From Nonomuraea fuscirosea (lineage in GTDB: Bacteria > Actinomycetota > Actinomycetes > Streptosporangiales > Streptosporangiaceae), in contig NZ_PVNG01000008.1 of the NCBI RefSeq assembly GCF_003001935.1, positions 333,153 to 397,152 of the forward strand: 64,000 nucleotides of DNA, read 5' to 3'. Within the stretch, counting starts at the first letter, position 1. Every line of letters begins with the position of its first letter. Position numbers and translations under genes: made by a program. Below the pieces are notes generated by a model. That model saw nothing but the letters and a program-made list of their open reading frames with translations. It had not been told where the DNA came from and did no database searches. Of the stretch, positions 18,910 through 26,916 are shown piece after piece.

Positions 18910-19959
18910 TTAAGCCGGGCCCGTGCTACGCCGCACGATCAGCTCAGGGCGTACCTCCCTCAGTCGCGCGACCTTGCCCGGATCGCCGATCCGGTCGCTC
19001 AGCAGCGCGGCGGCCGAACGGCCCATGGCCCGGCGCGGTTGGTCGACCGAGGTGAGCGAGATGTGGTGGGAGGCCGACAGGTGCGTGTTGTCGTAGCCGA
19101 CCACCGACAGGTCCTCGGGCACGCGCAGGCCCAGCTCGCTCGCGGCGGACAGCACGCCGAGAGCGACCACGTCGTTGGCGGCGAAGATCGCCGTGGGCCT
19201 GGGGTCGCGGGTCAGCAGCGCGACGGCCGCGTCCCTGCCGCCCTCCTCCGTCGAGTCGGCGGCCTCGACCATGATGTACGGCGCCAGCGAATGCCTGCGC
19301 ATCGCCACGAGATAACCCTCGCAGCGTGACGAGCGCCGGCCCTCGATGTGCGCGATCCGCTTGTGGCCGTGTTCGACCAGGTGATCGATGGCCAGCCGGG
19401 CGCCGAGCTGGTCGTCGTCGACCACGATGTCGACGCCGTCGAGCTCGATGTCACGTTCCCCTACGACGACCGTGGGGGTGTACGCGGTGGCCTCGATCAG
19501 CGTCTCGCTGGTCGGCGCGATGCCGAGCAGGACCAGCCCGTCGACCCTTAATTCGAGGAAGGCTTCCACGGCCTCGTCCTCGAACGCCGGGTCCCACTGG
19601 CTGTTCCCGATCAGCATGCGCAGGCCGTCGCCGTGCAGGCTCTCCTGCAGTCCGTCGAGGAACTCCGCGTAGAACGGGTTGTGCAGGTCGGCGACGAGCG
19701 CGCCCACCAGATGCGTACGACCTTCGACCAGGCTGCGCGCGACCGCGTTCGGCCGGTAGCCGAGCTCGCGGGCCGCCTGCAGCACGGCCTGGCGCCGGTG
19801 CTCGCTCACGTGCGGGGATCCGCGCAGCACGAGAGAGACCAGCGATTTCGAGACGCCGGCTCGTTCGGCGACGTTACGGATGGTCGGTCTGGGCCGAGGC
19901 AGTGTGTCTACCTCTCTGAGCTCGGCGATGGTTGAAGAATTGACGGGCGGTCCTGACAT
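18910..19959 (-). CDS. LacI-family transcriptional regulator
   Basis: This 349-residue repressor-type regulator has a LacI helix-turn-helix at about 25-47 (TIRNVAERAGVSKSLVSLVL), a hinge helix (PNAVARSLVEGRT) and a periplasmic-binding-protein-like effector domain to the end. GGGGGAG directly before ATG 19959 fixes the start; a longer frame opens at 20001. No transporter or sugar enzyme lies beside it, so its ligand, probably a sugar, and its targets are unknown. Confidence 0.9.
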   Translation of the reverse strand: MSGPPVNSSTIAELREVDTLPRPRPTIRNVAERAGVSKSLVSLVLRGSPHVSEHRRQAVLQAARELGYRPNAVARSLVEGRTHLVGALVADLHNPFYAEFLDGLQESLHGDGLRMLIGNSQWDPAFEDEAVEAFLELRVDGLVLLGIAPTSETLIEATAYTPTVVVGERDIELDGVDIVVDDDQLGARLAIDHLVEHGHKRIAHIEGRRSSRCEGYLVAMRRHSLAPYIMVEAADSTEEGGRDAAVALLTRDPRPTAIFAANDVVALGVLSAASELGLRVPEDLSVVGYDNTHLSASHHISLTSVDQPRRAMGRSAAALLSDRIGDPGKVARLREVRPELIVRRSTGPA

Positions 19960-20127
19960 GTGTCTCCCCCGCGATGCGGATATGGGCACCTGTCTCACCA
20001 AACGATCGAGTTAGCCGCAGGGTACGGCCTTCGTTACGGATTGGCGCAACCTTGCTCACCCCGAGGTCGGTGTTGACTGGGCGGTCGCGCGTCCGCTATT
20101 GGGCAGGCCGTCGGATACTGTGCAGGT

Positions 20128-20778
20128 GTGACACCCGGGAAGGCAGCCGAGACGGCACGGCCGGCGCGGCGCAGGCTCAGCGTGGACCGGCGCAGGGAAG
20201 AGCTGATGGCGGCGGCGCTGGAGCTGTTCAGCACCCGCGACGCGGAAGACGTCTCGATCGACGACGTGGCCTCGGCGGCGGGAGCTTCGCGGGCGCTGGT
20301 CTACCACTACTTCGGCGGCAAGCAGGAGCTCTACGTGGCCGCGCTGCGGAGCGCGGCGGAGCAGCTGGAGTCCCGGCTGCGGCCCCACGGGGGCGGCAGG
20401 CCGCTCGACGAGCTGGCCTCCGGGCTCAGTCGCTACTTCGACTTCGTCGAGGAGCACGCGGCGGGCTTCGCGGCGCTGCTGCGCGGCGGCCCGGCCAACA
20501 GGAGCGGCGAGGTCGGTGAGATCGTCGACGGCGTGCGCCGCCGGCTCTTCCGGTTGATCCAGAAGCAGATGGGCGTCGAGGATCCCAGCCCGGTGCTGCG
20601 CACGACCCTGCGGTCGTGGATCGCCTCCGTGGAGACGGCCGGCCTCGACTGGCTCGAGTATCGCGACATAGAGCGGCCGACACTCGAGAAGCTGCTCGTC
20701 GATCACATGATCGCGCTGCTCGGCGTCGCCGCCGCCCATGACGGTGACGTCGCCAGGCTGCTCGAGCGGCTGGCGTGA
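20128..20778 (+). CDS. TetR-family transcriptional regulator
   Basis: This 216-residue protein has an N-terminal TetR helix-turn-helix (about 20-70, RREELMAAALELFSTRDAED then IDDVASAAGASRALVYHYFGGKQELY). A helical ligand-binding domain follows. It starts at GTG and is divergent from the LacI regulator. Upstream, TTGACT (20073-20078), a 17-bp spacer and CTATTG form a possible promoter. Ligand and targets unknown. Confidence 0.88.
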   Translation: MTPGKAAETARPARRRLSVDRRREELMAAALELFSTRDAEDVSIDDVASAAGASRALVYHYFGGKQELYVAALRSAAEQLESRLRPHGGGRPLDELASGLSRYFDFVEEHAAGFAALLRGGPANRSGEVGEIVDGVRRRLFRLIQKQMGVEDPSPVLRTTLRSWIASVETAGLDWLEYRDIERPTLEKLLVDHMIALLGVAAAHDGDVARLLERLA

Positions 20779-20988
20779 CAGCCTCGGGTCGGCTGCCTCA
20801 CTGAAGGTGACGTGCCTGAGGCGTCGTTCCCGCGACGGCGTCCGCGGGTCTCGCTCCCGCGTGCCGTCACCGTTTTCGTCACCGTGTGTCGTCGTCGCGG
20901 CAGCGCGCGACGGCGGGACGGCGTGCCTCGGGGAGGTGGCGCCGGGCGGGCGGCGCCAACTTCCCGTGCGACGTCATGCCGTCACAGC

Positions 20989-21020
20989 GGTGGACCGGGC
21001 CGGTGCCGGCCTGGTCCACC
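20989..21020. terminator. Strong hairpin between tetR and bldC
   Basis: GGTGGACCGGGCCGG and CCGGCCTGGTCCACC pair over 15 bp with one G-T wobble and almost no loop. It lies 39 bases beyond the bldC stop on the minus strand and could act in both directions. The rest of the 280-base gap between the tetR and bldC stops shows nothing else I can identify. Confidence 0.65.
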
Positions 21021-21058
21021 CCTTCAAACCCCCCTGAGGTCCGTGACGACCCCTCCAG

Positions 21059-21262
21059 CTACTCGGAGCGCTGCTGCGGAATCCCCGCGAGCAGTGCTCG
21101 AACCTCGGTCTCCCGGTAACGCCGATGACCGCCGAGGGTACGAATCGACGTCAACTTGCCCGCCTTGGCCCACCGCGTAACGGTCTTGGGGTCGACCCTG
21201 AACATGGTCGCGACCTCAGCGGGCGTGAGCAGCGGCTCGGCCTCGGGTGTACGAGCTGACAT
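21059..21262 (-). CDS. bldC: Developmental regulator BldC (MerR-like small DNA-binding protein)
   Basis: This 67-residue protein consists almost entirely of a MerR-type winged helix-turn-helix: LLTPAEVATMFRVDPKTVTRWAKAGKLTSIRTLGGHRRYRETEV in outline. The sequence and length match BldC of Streptomyces, which binds direct repeats cooperatively and delays sporulation. Its presence supports a differentiating, mycelial actinomycete. A GGAGGAG ribosome site lies about 10 bases before ATG 21262. The gene has a long upstream gap (322 bases). Confidence 0.95.
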   Translation of the reverse strand: MSARTPEAEPLLTPAEVATMFRVDPKTVTRWAKAGKLTSIRTLGGHRRYRETEVRALLAGIPQQRSE

Positions 21263-21584
21263 TTGTGCGGCCTCTCCTCCGTGTGGACCGGCTTAGCGAT
21301 CCTGTGACTGCCTTTGCGCGTGTCACGGATGTCCCCCTATGGCGCAGAGCGTGCGGCTTTTCCGAGCCATATGCGGCATCACCCGATGTGACCATACCGC
21401 CACGCAGAGCGATTGGCGAGCCCTTCTTTGACCCAACTGCCCGCCCCCGTGGCCATGTCACGCTCGGTGATTCTAGCGACACGTTTCGTGGTATCGCAGT
21501 GAAAACGGCAAACTACTCAGTTCGCAGAAGAGAGCAGCCGCGAGACGTGACCTACTCATGCAGGTCAGACGGCCGTATTGGGGT
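21263..21584. promoter_or_regulatory. bldC upstream region with a possible promoter
   Basis: No gene is evident in these 322 bases, and GC content is visibly lower than around it. On the minus strand TGCGAT (21498-21493), a 17-bp spacer and TAGAAT (21475-21470) resemble a promoter. That would give bldC an untranslated leader of about 200 bases. I see no other recognisable element. Confidence 0.35.
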
Positions 21585-22448
21585 TCAGTTGGCAGATTCC
21601 AGTAGTTGCATTGACTTCCACCGGAGGATGACCCTCTGGTACATGGCGTAGGCAAGTTCTTCTTGACCCGTGTCCAGGCCCGTCAGGGCCGCGGAGAGCT
21701 CCGCGACGGACTGGTCCGCCTGCAGCGCGTCGTCGTCCATGAGGTGCACGAGCCCGCCGTAGTCGAGTTCGACCAGGCTGTGGGGGTGGAAGTCCTCCAG
21801 CCACCTGGCGATGTCCTCGACGTCGAAGTTCGAGGCCACGTCGCCCAGATGGCGGCGCAGGACGTTGAGCGCGCGCGCCGCCCGCCTCCTGGCCTGCGCC
21901 ATGGAGGTGACGTAGATCAAGTTACGCCCCGTAGTGGTGGTCACGTCCTGCCCCGGATTGGCCGAGCCGAGCACCAGCCAGCGCTCGTTCCCATCAAACG
22001 GCACGAACCACGACGGCGGCACGTGCCACGCCGTGGTGCGGATGTGGGTGCGCAACGCCGACGATCCGGCCCTCCGCTTGTAGCGGTCGAAGTCGTCGGC
22101 CGTCTGCTCGGCGATCGGCTTGGGCACGAGGTGGTCCATCAGTTTCACGGGCGTGGTGCCACGAAGCCGTGAGAACGCCAGCCACGAGCGCAGCCGGGTC
22201 TGCCAGGGACACACATAGAGCCGGTCCTCGACACGCCGGAGATAGGCGTTGGGGCTCTCCTGGGCGGGAACGGGTTGAGGGGGCATGCCGAGCAGGCGCG
22301 TGACGGACTCGCCGTGCTCCGCATTGAGCGCGTTCGCGCGGCGCGGGCGGTCCCGTGAGTCGGCGTAGTCGGCCCACACCTTGCGCTCGGACTCGGCGAA
22401 CGCGGTCAGTGGCTCATAGACACGGAGGTAGGCGGCATAGGGCAGCAC
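21585..22448 (-). CDS. Conserved actinobacterial protein of unknown function
   Basis: This 287-residue soluble protein begins MLPYAAYLRVYEPLTAFAESERKVW, a start I recall from many actinobacterial hypotheticals found near vdh or bldC. It has a conserved VCPWQTRLRSWLA segment, a Trp-rich middle (AWHVPPSWFVPF) and an acidic helical C-terminus. I see no signal peptide, membrane helix or catalytic motif. It is divergent from the amino-acid dehydrogenase gene, with about 107 bases between the starts. Confidence 0.75.
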   Translation of the reverse strand: MLPYAAYLRVYEPLTAFAESERKVWADYADSRDRPRRANALNAEHGESVTRLLGMPPQPVPAQESPNAYLRRVEDRLYVCPWQTRLRSWLAFSRLRGTTPVKLMDHLVPKPIAEQTADDFDRYKRRAGSSALRTHIRTTAWHVPPSWFVPFDGNERWLVLGSANPGQDVTTTTGRNLIYVTSMAQARRRAARALNVLRRHLGDVASNFDVEDIARWLEDFHPHSLVELDYGGLVHLMDDDALQADQSVAELSAALTGLDTGQEELAYAMYQRVILRWKSMQLLESAN

Positions 22449-22555
22449 GGAGGCATCGTGTCACGAAGCGATCCTGCGCGCACCGTCGAGGCTTACTACT
22501 CTGTGAGGTGATCTCCGCCGCGAAGGTGCGGTGGACCGGACAGGGAGTCACTACC

Positions 22556-23635
22556 GTGACCGACGTCTTCGGAGCGTCCCACAAGGACGTCCATGAGCAG
22601 GTCGTGTTCTGCGCCGACGAGCAGAGCGGCCTGCGTGCCATCATCGCCATCCACAACACGGCGCTGGGGCCGGCACTGGGAGGCACCAGGTTCTATCCGT
22701 ACGAGAGCGAGCAGGCGGCCCTGGCCGACGTGCTCAACCTCGCCAAGGGCATGGCGTACAAGAACGCGCTGGCGGGCCTCGATCTGGGCGGCGGCAAGGC
22801 CGTCATCATCGGCGACCCGGCGCGTGACAAGAGCGAGGCGCTGCTGCGCGCCTACGGCAGGTTCGTCCAGTCGCTCGGCGGGCGCTACATCACCGCCTGC
22901 GACGTGGGCACCTACAGCGAGGACATGGACATCGTCGCGCGCGAGACGCGCTTCGCCACCGGCCGCACCCTGGCCCACGGCGGGGCCGGCGACTCCTCGA
23001 TCCTCACCGCCTTCGGCGTGTTCCAGGGCATGCGGGCCTCGGCCGAGCGGGTCTTCGGCACACCGTCGCTGCACGGCAGGCGGGTCGGCGTGGAGGGGGT
23101 CGGCAAGGTGGGCCACCGCCTGGTCGGGCTGCTCCGCGAGGACGGCGCCGACGTCGTGGTCTGCGACGTCGACCCGAGAGCGGTCGAACGGGTGCGCCAG
23201 CGTCATCCCGAGGTCGAGGTGGTCGCCGACGCGCGTGCGCTGACGACGGCCGACATCGACGTCTTCGCGCCCTGCGCGCTGGGCGGCGCGCTCGACGACG
23301 ACTCGGTGGCCGCGCTCAAGGCGAAGATCGTCTGTGGTGCGGCCAACAACCAGCTCGCCCATCCGGGCGTCGAGAAACAACTCGCCGAACGCGGCATCCT
23401 GTACGCGCCCGACTACGTCGTCAATTCCGGCGGTGTGATTCAGGTCGCTGACGAGATCGACGGTTTCGACATGGAACGAGCCAGGTCGAAGGCGACCCAG
23501 ATCTACGACACGACTCTGAAGATCTTCGGAATCGCCGCCGAGGAGGGCGTTCCGCCGGCGGTGGCAGCAGATAGGCTGGCCGAGCGCAGAATGTCGGAAG
23601 TCGGGCGGATTAGGGGCATTTGGCTGGGCCGCTGA
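22556..23635 (+). CDS. vdh: Valine/leucine-type amino acid dehydrogenase
   Basis: This 359-residue NAD-dependent enzyme of the Glu/Leu/Phe/Val dehydrogenase family interconverts branched-chain amino acids and their 2-oxoacids, releasing ammonia. The substrate domain has ALGGTRFYPY, catalytic lysines in KGMAYKNALAGLDLGGGKAV (Lys69, Lys81) and TACDVGTYSEDMD. The Rossmann motif is VGVEGVGKVGHRLVG. GAANNQLAHPGV and APDYVVNSGGVIQVADE are typical of Streptomyces valine dehydrogenase, on which I base the symbol; leucine preference is possible. I chose GTG 22556 (AGGGAG 8 bases upstream) giving MTDV. The 2-oxoacids produced could feed the 2-oxoacid dehydrogenase genes at 45 kb. Confidence 0.88.
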   Translation: MTDVFGASHKDVHEQVVFCADEQSGLRAIIAIHNTALGPALGGTRFYPYESEQAALADVLNLAKGMAYKNALAGLDLGGGKAVIIGDPARDKSEALLRAYGRFVQSLGGRYITACDVGTYSEDMDIVARETRFATGRTLAHGGAGDSSILTAFGVFQGMRASAERVFGTPSLHGRRVGVEGVGKVGHRLVGLLREDGADVVVCDVDPRAVERVRQRHPEVEVVADARALTTADIDVFAPCALGGALDDDSVAALKAKIVCGAANNQLAHPGVEKQLAERGILYAPDYVVNSGGVIQVADEIDGFDMERARSKATQIYDTTLKIFGIAAEEGVPPAVAADRLAERRMSEVGRIRGIWLGR

Positions 23636-23701
23636 CGCCCCACGTCCATACGACGTACCGAGCTGGGCACAAAACAGGTACGGTAATAGGCGAACGATAG
23701 G

Positions 23702-23767
23702 CTGACGCCCAAAGTCAGGCGGCGTCAGTGTGTGGTGCGTTAGCGACGAGGGGTCGGGGACGACCCC
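23702..23767. terminator. Two adjacent hairpins between vdh and the DUF3073 gene
   Basis: CTGACGCC (23702-23709) pairs with GGCGTCAG (23721-23728), and GGGGTCG (23750-23756) pairs with CGACCCC (23761-23767). The first is a plausible vdh terminator. The second lies in the leader of the next gene, 20 bases before its ATG, and could affect its translation. Confidence 0.45.
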
Positions 23768-23786
23768 ACACGAGGGGGTCGAGCCA

Positions 23787-24017
23787 ATGGGGCGCGGCCG
23801 AGCAAAGGCCAAGCAGGTCAAGGTTGCTCGCCAGCTGAAGTACAACAGCGGTGGCACGGATCTTGACCGTCTTCGCGACGAACTCGGGGTCGGCGACCCC
23901 GGCAGCAATGACGACGCCGACGACCGCGATGATGAGCTGGCGGATCGCTATGCCGATTACGCCGATGACTATGGCGCCGGAGAAGACGACGACGGCCGTT
24001 CGCCCGGCCGCCGTTAG
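23787..24017 (+). CDS. DUF3073-family small protein
   Basis: This 76-residue protein starts MGRGRAKAKQVKVARQLKY, a very basic N-terminus that defines the DUF3073 family of actinobacteria. It ends in an extremely acidic, low-complexity tail (SNDDADDRDDELADRYADYADDYGAGEDDD). The charge split suggests nucleic-acid or ribosome contact by the N-terminus, but the function is unknown. A G-rich ribosome site (GAGGGGG) lies upstream of ATG 23787. Confidence 0.85.
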   Translation: MGRGRAKAKQVKVARQLKYNSGGTDLDRLRDELGVGDPGSNDDADDRDDELADRYADYADDYGAGEDDDGRSPGRR

Positions 24018-24080
24018 ACGTTCTCCTGGTTGAGGTGGCCGAGGGCCCGGCATGCCGGATCCTCGTCCACACTCGTCGGG

Positions 24081-24102
24081 CCCCACGGGTGACCGTGGGG
24101 CT
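24081..24102. terminator. Bidirectional terminator after the DUF3073 gene
   Basis: GCCCCACGG and CCGTGGGGC form a perfect 9-bp stem with a 4-base loop, followed by TTT on the plus strand. It sits 64 bases after the DUF3073 stop. Confidence 0.85.
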
Positions 24103-24221
24103 TTCGTCACGTGGAGCGAAGTCGGAAAGGCTCCCGATCCCGGAGCGGGGCTCTCCCGCGCATCCGTTCGGTGCGCCGTGCGCTCATGACGATCCGGCAT
24201 GTCCTGTGCGAGGGCCGAGGT

Positions 24222-24261
24222 GACGCCGTGGCGTGCACCCCGGCTCCGTGCGGACGGCGTC
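24222..24261 (-). terminator. Hairpin overlapping the purM stop codon
   Basis: GACGCCGT (24222-24229) pairs with ACGGCGTC (24254-24261), with an inner GCAC/GTGC pairing. It overlaps the last bases of purM and could end the purF-purM transcript. Confidence 0.45.
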
Positions 24262-25285
24262 AGCGGTAGCGGGCCTGGCCGGTGCCGGGCACGATCTCAC
24301 CCAGCACCCACGCGTCCAGCCCGCGGCCGGCCAGCAGCCTGATCGCCGCGTCGGCGACGTCGGGGGCCACGACGGCCGCCATGCCGATCCCGAGGTTGAA
24401 CGTGCGGTCCATGTCCCGCTGGGCGATCTTCCCGTGCCCGGCCAGCACCCCGAAGACCGCGGGTGGCGTCCAGGACGAGCGGTCGAGCAGCGCGTCGAGG
24501 CCGGCCGGCAGCGACCTGGACAGGTTGTTCTCGATCCCGCCGCCGGTGATGTGCGCGTAGGCGTGCACGTCGACCGCGCGGGCCAGCTCCAGGCAGTCGA
24601 GCGAGTAGATCCGCGTCGGCTCCAGCAGCTCCTCTCCCAGCGGCCGGTCCAGCTCGGGCAGCACGGTGTCGAGCGAGAGCGAAGCCTCGCGCAGCACGTG
24701 ACGCACCAGCGAGTAGCCGTTGGAGTGGACGCCCGACGAGGCCAGCGCCAGCACCACGTCACCGGCCGCCACGCGGTCGGGGCCGAGCATGGCCGCCGCC
24801 TCCACGACGCCGGTGCCCGCGCCCGCCAGGTCGTACTCGTCCGGGCCCATCGCCCCCGGGTGCTCGGCCGTCTCGCCGCCCACCAGCGCGGCCCCGGCCA
24901 GCCGGCAGCCCTCGGCCACGCCGCCGACGATCTCGGCGACGCGCTCGGGCACCAGCTTGCCGCAGGCGATGTAGTCGGTCATGAACAGCGGCTCGGCCCC
25001 GCAGACCACCAGGTCGTCGAGGACCATGCCGACCAGGTCGATGCCGATCGTGTCGTGCTTGCCGTACCGCTGGGCGATCATGACCTTGGTGCCGACGCCG
25101 TCGGTCGAGCTGGCCAGCAGCGGACGCCGGTAGCGCAGCAGCGCGGAGGCGTCGAAGAGCCCGGCGAAGCCGCTGGCGTCGTCGACCACCTCCGGCCGCC
25201 GCGAGCGCGCCACCTTGTCCTTCATCAGGGCCACGGCCCGCTCGCCCGCCTCGATGTCGACCCCGGCGGCCTCGTAGGTGCTCAC
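24260..25285 (-). CDS. purM: Phosphoribosylformylglycinamidine cyclo-ligase (AIR synthetase)
   Basis: This 341-residue enzyme performs the fifth step of purine synthesis, ATP-dependent closure of FGAM to aminoimidazole ribotide. Family motifs are AGVDIEAGERAV at the start, LASSTDGVGTKVMIAQ, DLVVCGAEPLFMTDYIA, GCRLAGAALVGGETAEHPG, LASSGVHSNGYSLVR and HITGGGIENNLSR. It starts at GTG 25285 inside a 4-bp overlap with the purF stop (25282-25285), so it is translationally coupled to purF. Confidence 0.96.
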   Translation of the reverse strand: MSTYEAAGVDIEAGERAVALMKDKVARSRRPEVVDDASGFAGLFDASALLRYRRPLLASSTDGVGTKVMIAQRYGKHDTIGIDLVGMVLDDLVVCGAEPLFMTDYIACGKLVPERVAEIVGGVAEGCRLAGAALVGGETAEHPGAMGPDEYDLAGAGTGVVEAAAMLGPDRVAAGDVVLALASSGVHSNGYSLVRHVLREASLSLDTVLPELDRPLGEELLEPTRIYSLDCLELARAVDVHAYAHITGGGIENNLSRSLPAGLDALLDRSSWTPPAVFGVLAGHGKIAQRDMDRTFNLGIGMAAVVAPDVADAAIRLLAGRGLDAWVLGEIVPGTGQARYR

Positions 25286-26718
25286 GCCTTGCTCTCCAAC
25301 ACGAACTTGCCCACGTTGTCCTGGTCGATCGGGATCGGATAGGTGCCGTCGAAGCAGGCCCTGCACAGGCGCTCGGACGGGATGGTGGTGGCCTTGGTCA
25401 GGCCCTCCAGGGAGATGTAGCCGAGCGAGTCGGCCCCCAGGGAGGCCCTGATCTCCTCGACCGACAGCGAGCCCGCGATCAGCTCCGCCCTGGTGGCGAA
25501 GTCGATGCCGTAGAAGCACGGCCACTGCACGGGCGGGGAGGAGATGCGTACGTGCACCTCACGCGCTCCCGCCTCGCGCAGCATCTTGACGATGGCCCGC
25601 TGGGTGTTGCCGCGCACGATCGAGTCGTCCACGACCACCAGCCGCTTGCCCTCGACGACCTCGCGCAGCGGGTTGAGCTTGAGCCGGATGCCGAGCTGGC
25701 GGATGGTCTGCGACGGCTGGATGAACGTGCGGCCCACGTAGGAGTTCTTCACCAGGCCCTGGCCGTAGGGGATGCCGCTCTCCTCGGCGTAGCCCACGGC
25801 GGCGGGCGTGCCGGACTCGGGCGTCGGGATGACCAGGTCGGCCTCGACCGGGTGCTCGCGGGCCAGCACGCGGCCCACCTCGACCCGGGTGACCTGCACG
25901 CCGCGCCCGGCGATGGTGGTGTCGGGGCGGGCGAGGTAGACGTACTCGAACAGGCAGCCCTTGGGCTCGGCCAGCGCGAAGCGGCGCGACCTGACGCCGC
26001 GCTCGTCGATGGTGAGCATCTCGCCCGGCTCGACCTCGCGCACGAACGTGGCGCCGACGATGTCGAGCGCCGCCGTCTCGGAGGCCACCACCCAGCCGCG
26101 CTCCAGGCGGCCGAGGACCAGCGGGCGGATGCCCTGCGGGTCGCGGGCGGCGTAAAGGGTCTTCTCGTCCATGAAGACCAGCGTGTAAGCGCCCTTGACC
26201 TGCGGGAGCAGCTCGGCGGCCGCGTCTTCGACGGAACGGGTGCGGTCCTGCGCGAGCAGCGTGGTCAGGACCTCGGTGTCGGTGGTCGCGCGGATGGAGC
26301 CGGGCTCAAGCCGCTGGGCCAGCTCCGGGGTGTTGATCAGGTTGCCGTTGTGGGCCAGCGCGAGCCCGCCCACGTCGGTCGAGCTCAGCGTGGGCTGCGC
26401 GTTCTCCCACACACTGGATCCGGTGGTGGAGTAGCGGCAGTGACCGATCGCCAGGTGGCCGCGCAGGGTGCTGAGCACCGACTCGTCGAAGACCTGGGCC
26501 ACCAGGCCCATGTCCTTGTAGACGAGAATGCGGCTGCCCTCGCTGGCCGCGATGCCCGCGGACTCCTGCCCGCGGTGCTGCAACGCGTACAGCCCGTAGT
26601 AGGTGAGTTTGGAAACTTCCTCGCCCGGAGCCCAGACGCCGAAGACGCCACAGGCGTCTTTAGGTGCGCGGTCGTGGGGGTCCAGGTCATGGCCGAGCCG
26701 GCCGTCGCCCTTCAGCAC
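25282..26718 (-). CDS. purF: Amidophosphoribosyltransferase
   Basis: This 478-residue enzyme performs the first committed step of purine synthesis, making phosphoribosylamine from PRPP and glutamine. The N-terminal glutaminase nucleophile is Cys23 in DACGVFGVW. The preceding 22 residues are a propeptide that must be removed to expose it, as in the Bacillus-type enzyme. The PRPP-binding motif is LVVVDDSIVRGNTQ. Cysteines in RLCRACFDG fit the 4Fe-4S cluster of this type. I chose GTG 26718 by family length; the frame extends to 26811. Sequence order purF-purM is conserved in actinobacteria. Confidence 0.95.
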   Translation of the reverse strand: MLKGDGRLGHDLDPHDRAPKDACGVFGVWAPGEEVSKLTYYGLYALQHRGQESAGIAASEGSRILVYKDMGLVAQVFDESVLSTLRGHLAIGHCRYSTTGSSVWENAQPTLSSTDVGGLALAHNGNLINTPELAQRLEPGSIRATTDTEVLTTLLAQDRTRSVEDAAAELLPQVKGAYTLVFMDEKTLYAARDPQGIRPLVLGRLERGWVVASETAALDIVGATFVREVEPGEMLTIDERGVRSRRFALAEPKGCLFEYVYLARPDTTIAGRGVQVTRVEVGRVLAREHPVEADLVIPTPESGTPAAVGYAEESGIPYGQGLVKNSYVGRTFIQPSQTIRQLGIRLKLNPLREVVEGKRLVVVDDSIVRGNTQRAIVKMLREAGAREVHVRISSPPVQWPCFYGIDFATRAELIAGSLSVEEIRASLGADSLGYISLEGLTKATTIPSERLCRACFDGTYPIPIDQDNVGKFVLESKA

Positions 26719-26828
26719 ATGCCTCAGTCTAGGTCGGCGGCTTCCGTGCTCGCACACCCGGGGCCGATATCGGGGCCCCTGGGCCGCCTCCGACCTGGAA
26801 CTTTGGCACATGGTGGCCCAAGGTTGGG

Positions 26829-26843
26829 CACGGTATTACCGTG
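26829..26843. promoter_or_regulatory. Palindrome CACGGTATTACCGTG between purF and a divergent gene
   Basis: This perfect 15-bp odd palindrome (7+1+7) lies 111 bases before purF and 74 bases before the divergent DUF4190 gene. It is a good shape for a dimeric repressor site. I could not find the same word before the other purine genes in this window. Confidence 0.4.
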
Positions 26844-26916
26844 TCGCGCGGTTTAGCGGACCGCTTCCGCGAAAGGGTGAAGTATCCGGCATGCTGACCC
26901 GGCGGGAGACGCAGAC

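Noticed and set aside
20779..21058. Possible small gene or RNA between tetR and bldC
   Set aside because: The only structure I can support is the terminator-like hairpin at 20989-21020. Open frames there are composition artefacts.
21247..21651. A 134-codon plus-strand frame in the bldC upstream gap
   Set aside because: Codon usage lacks the strong third-position GC bias of the neighbours. It overlaps the start of bldC and the end of the next gene in opposite sense and has no ribosome site.
22496..23908. A 470-codon minus-strand frame opposite the amino-acid dehydrogenase
   Set aside because: The plus-strand frame has the complete Glu/Leu/Val dehydrogenase signature, and the antisense product has none.
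24047..24058. Palindrome CCGGCATGCCGG as an operator
   Set aside because: It lies between two terminator hairpins in the tail of an operon, has no promoter nearby and is within chance for this GC content.
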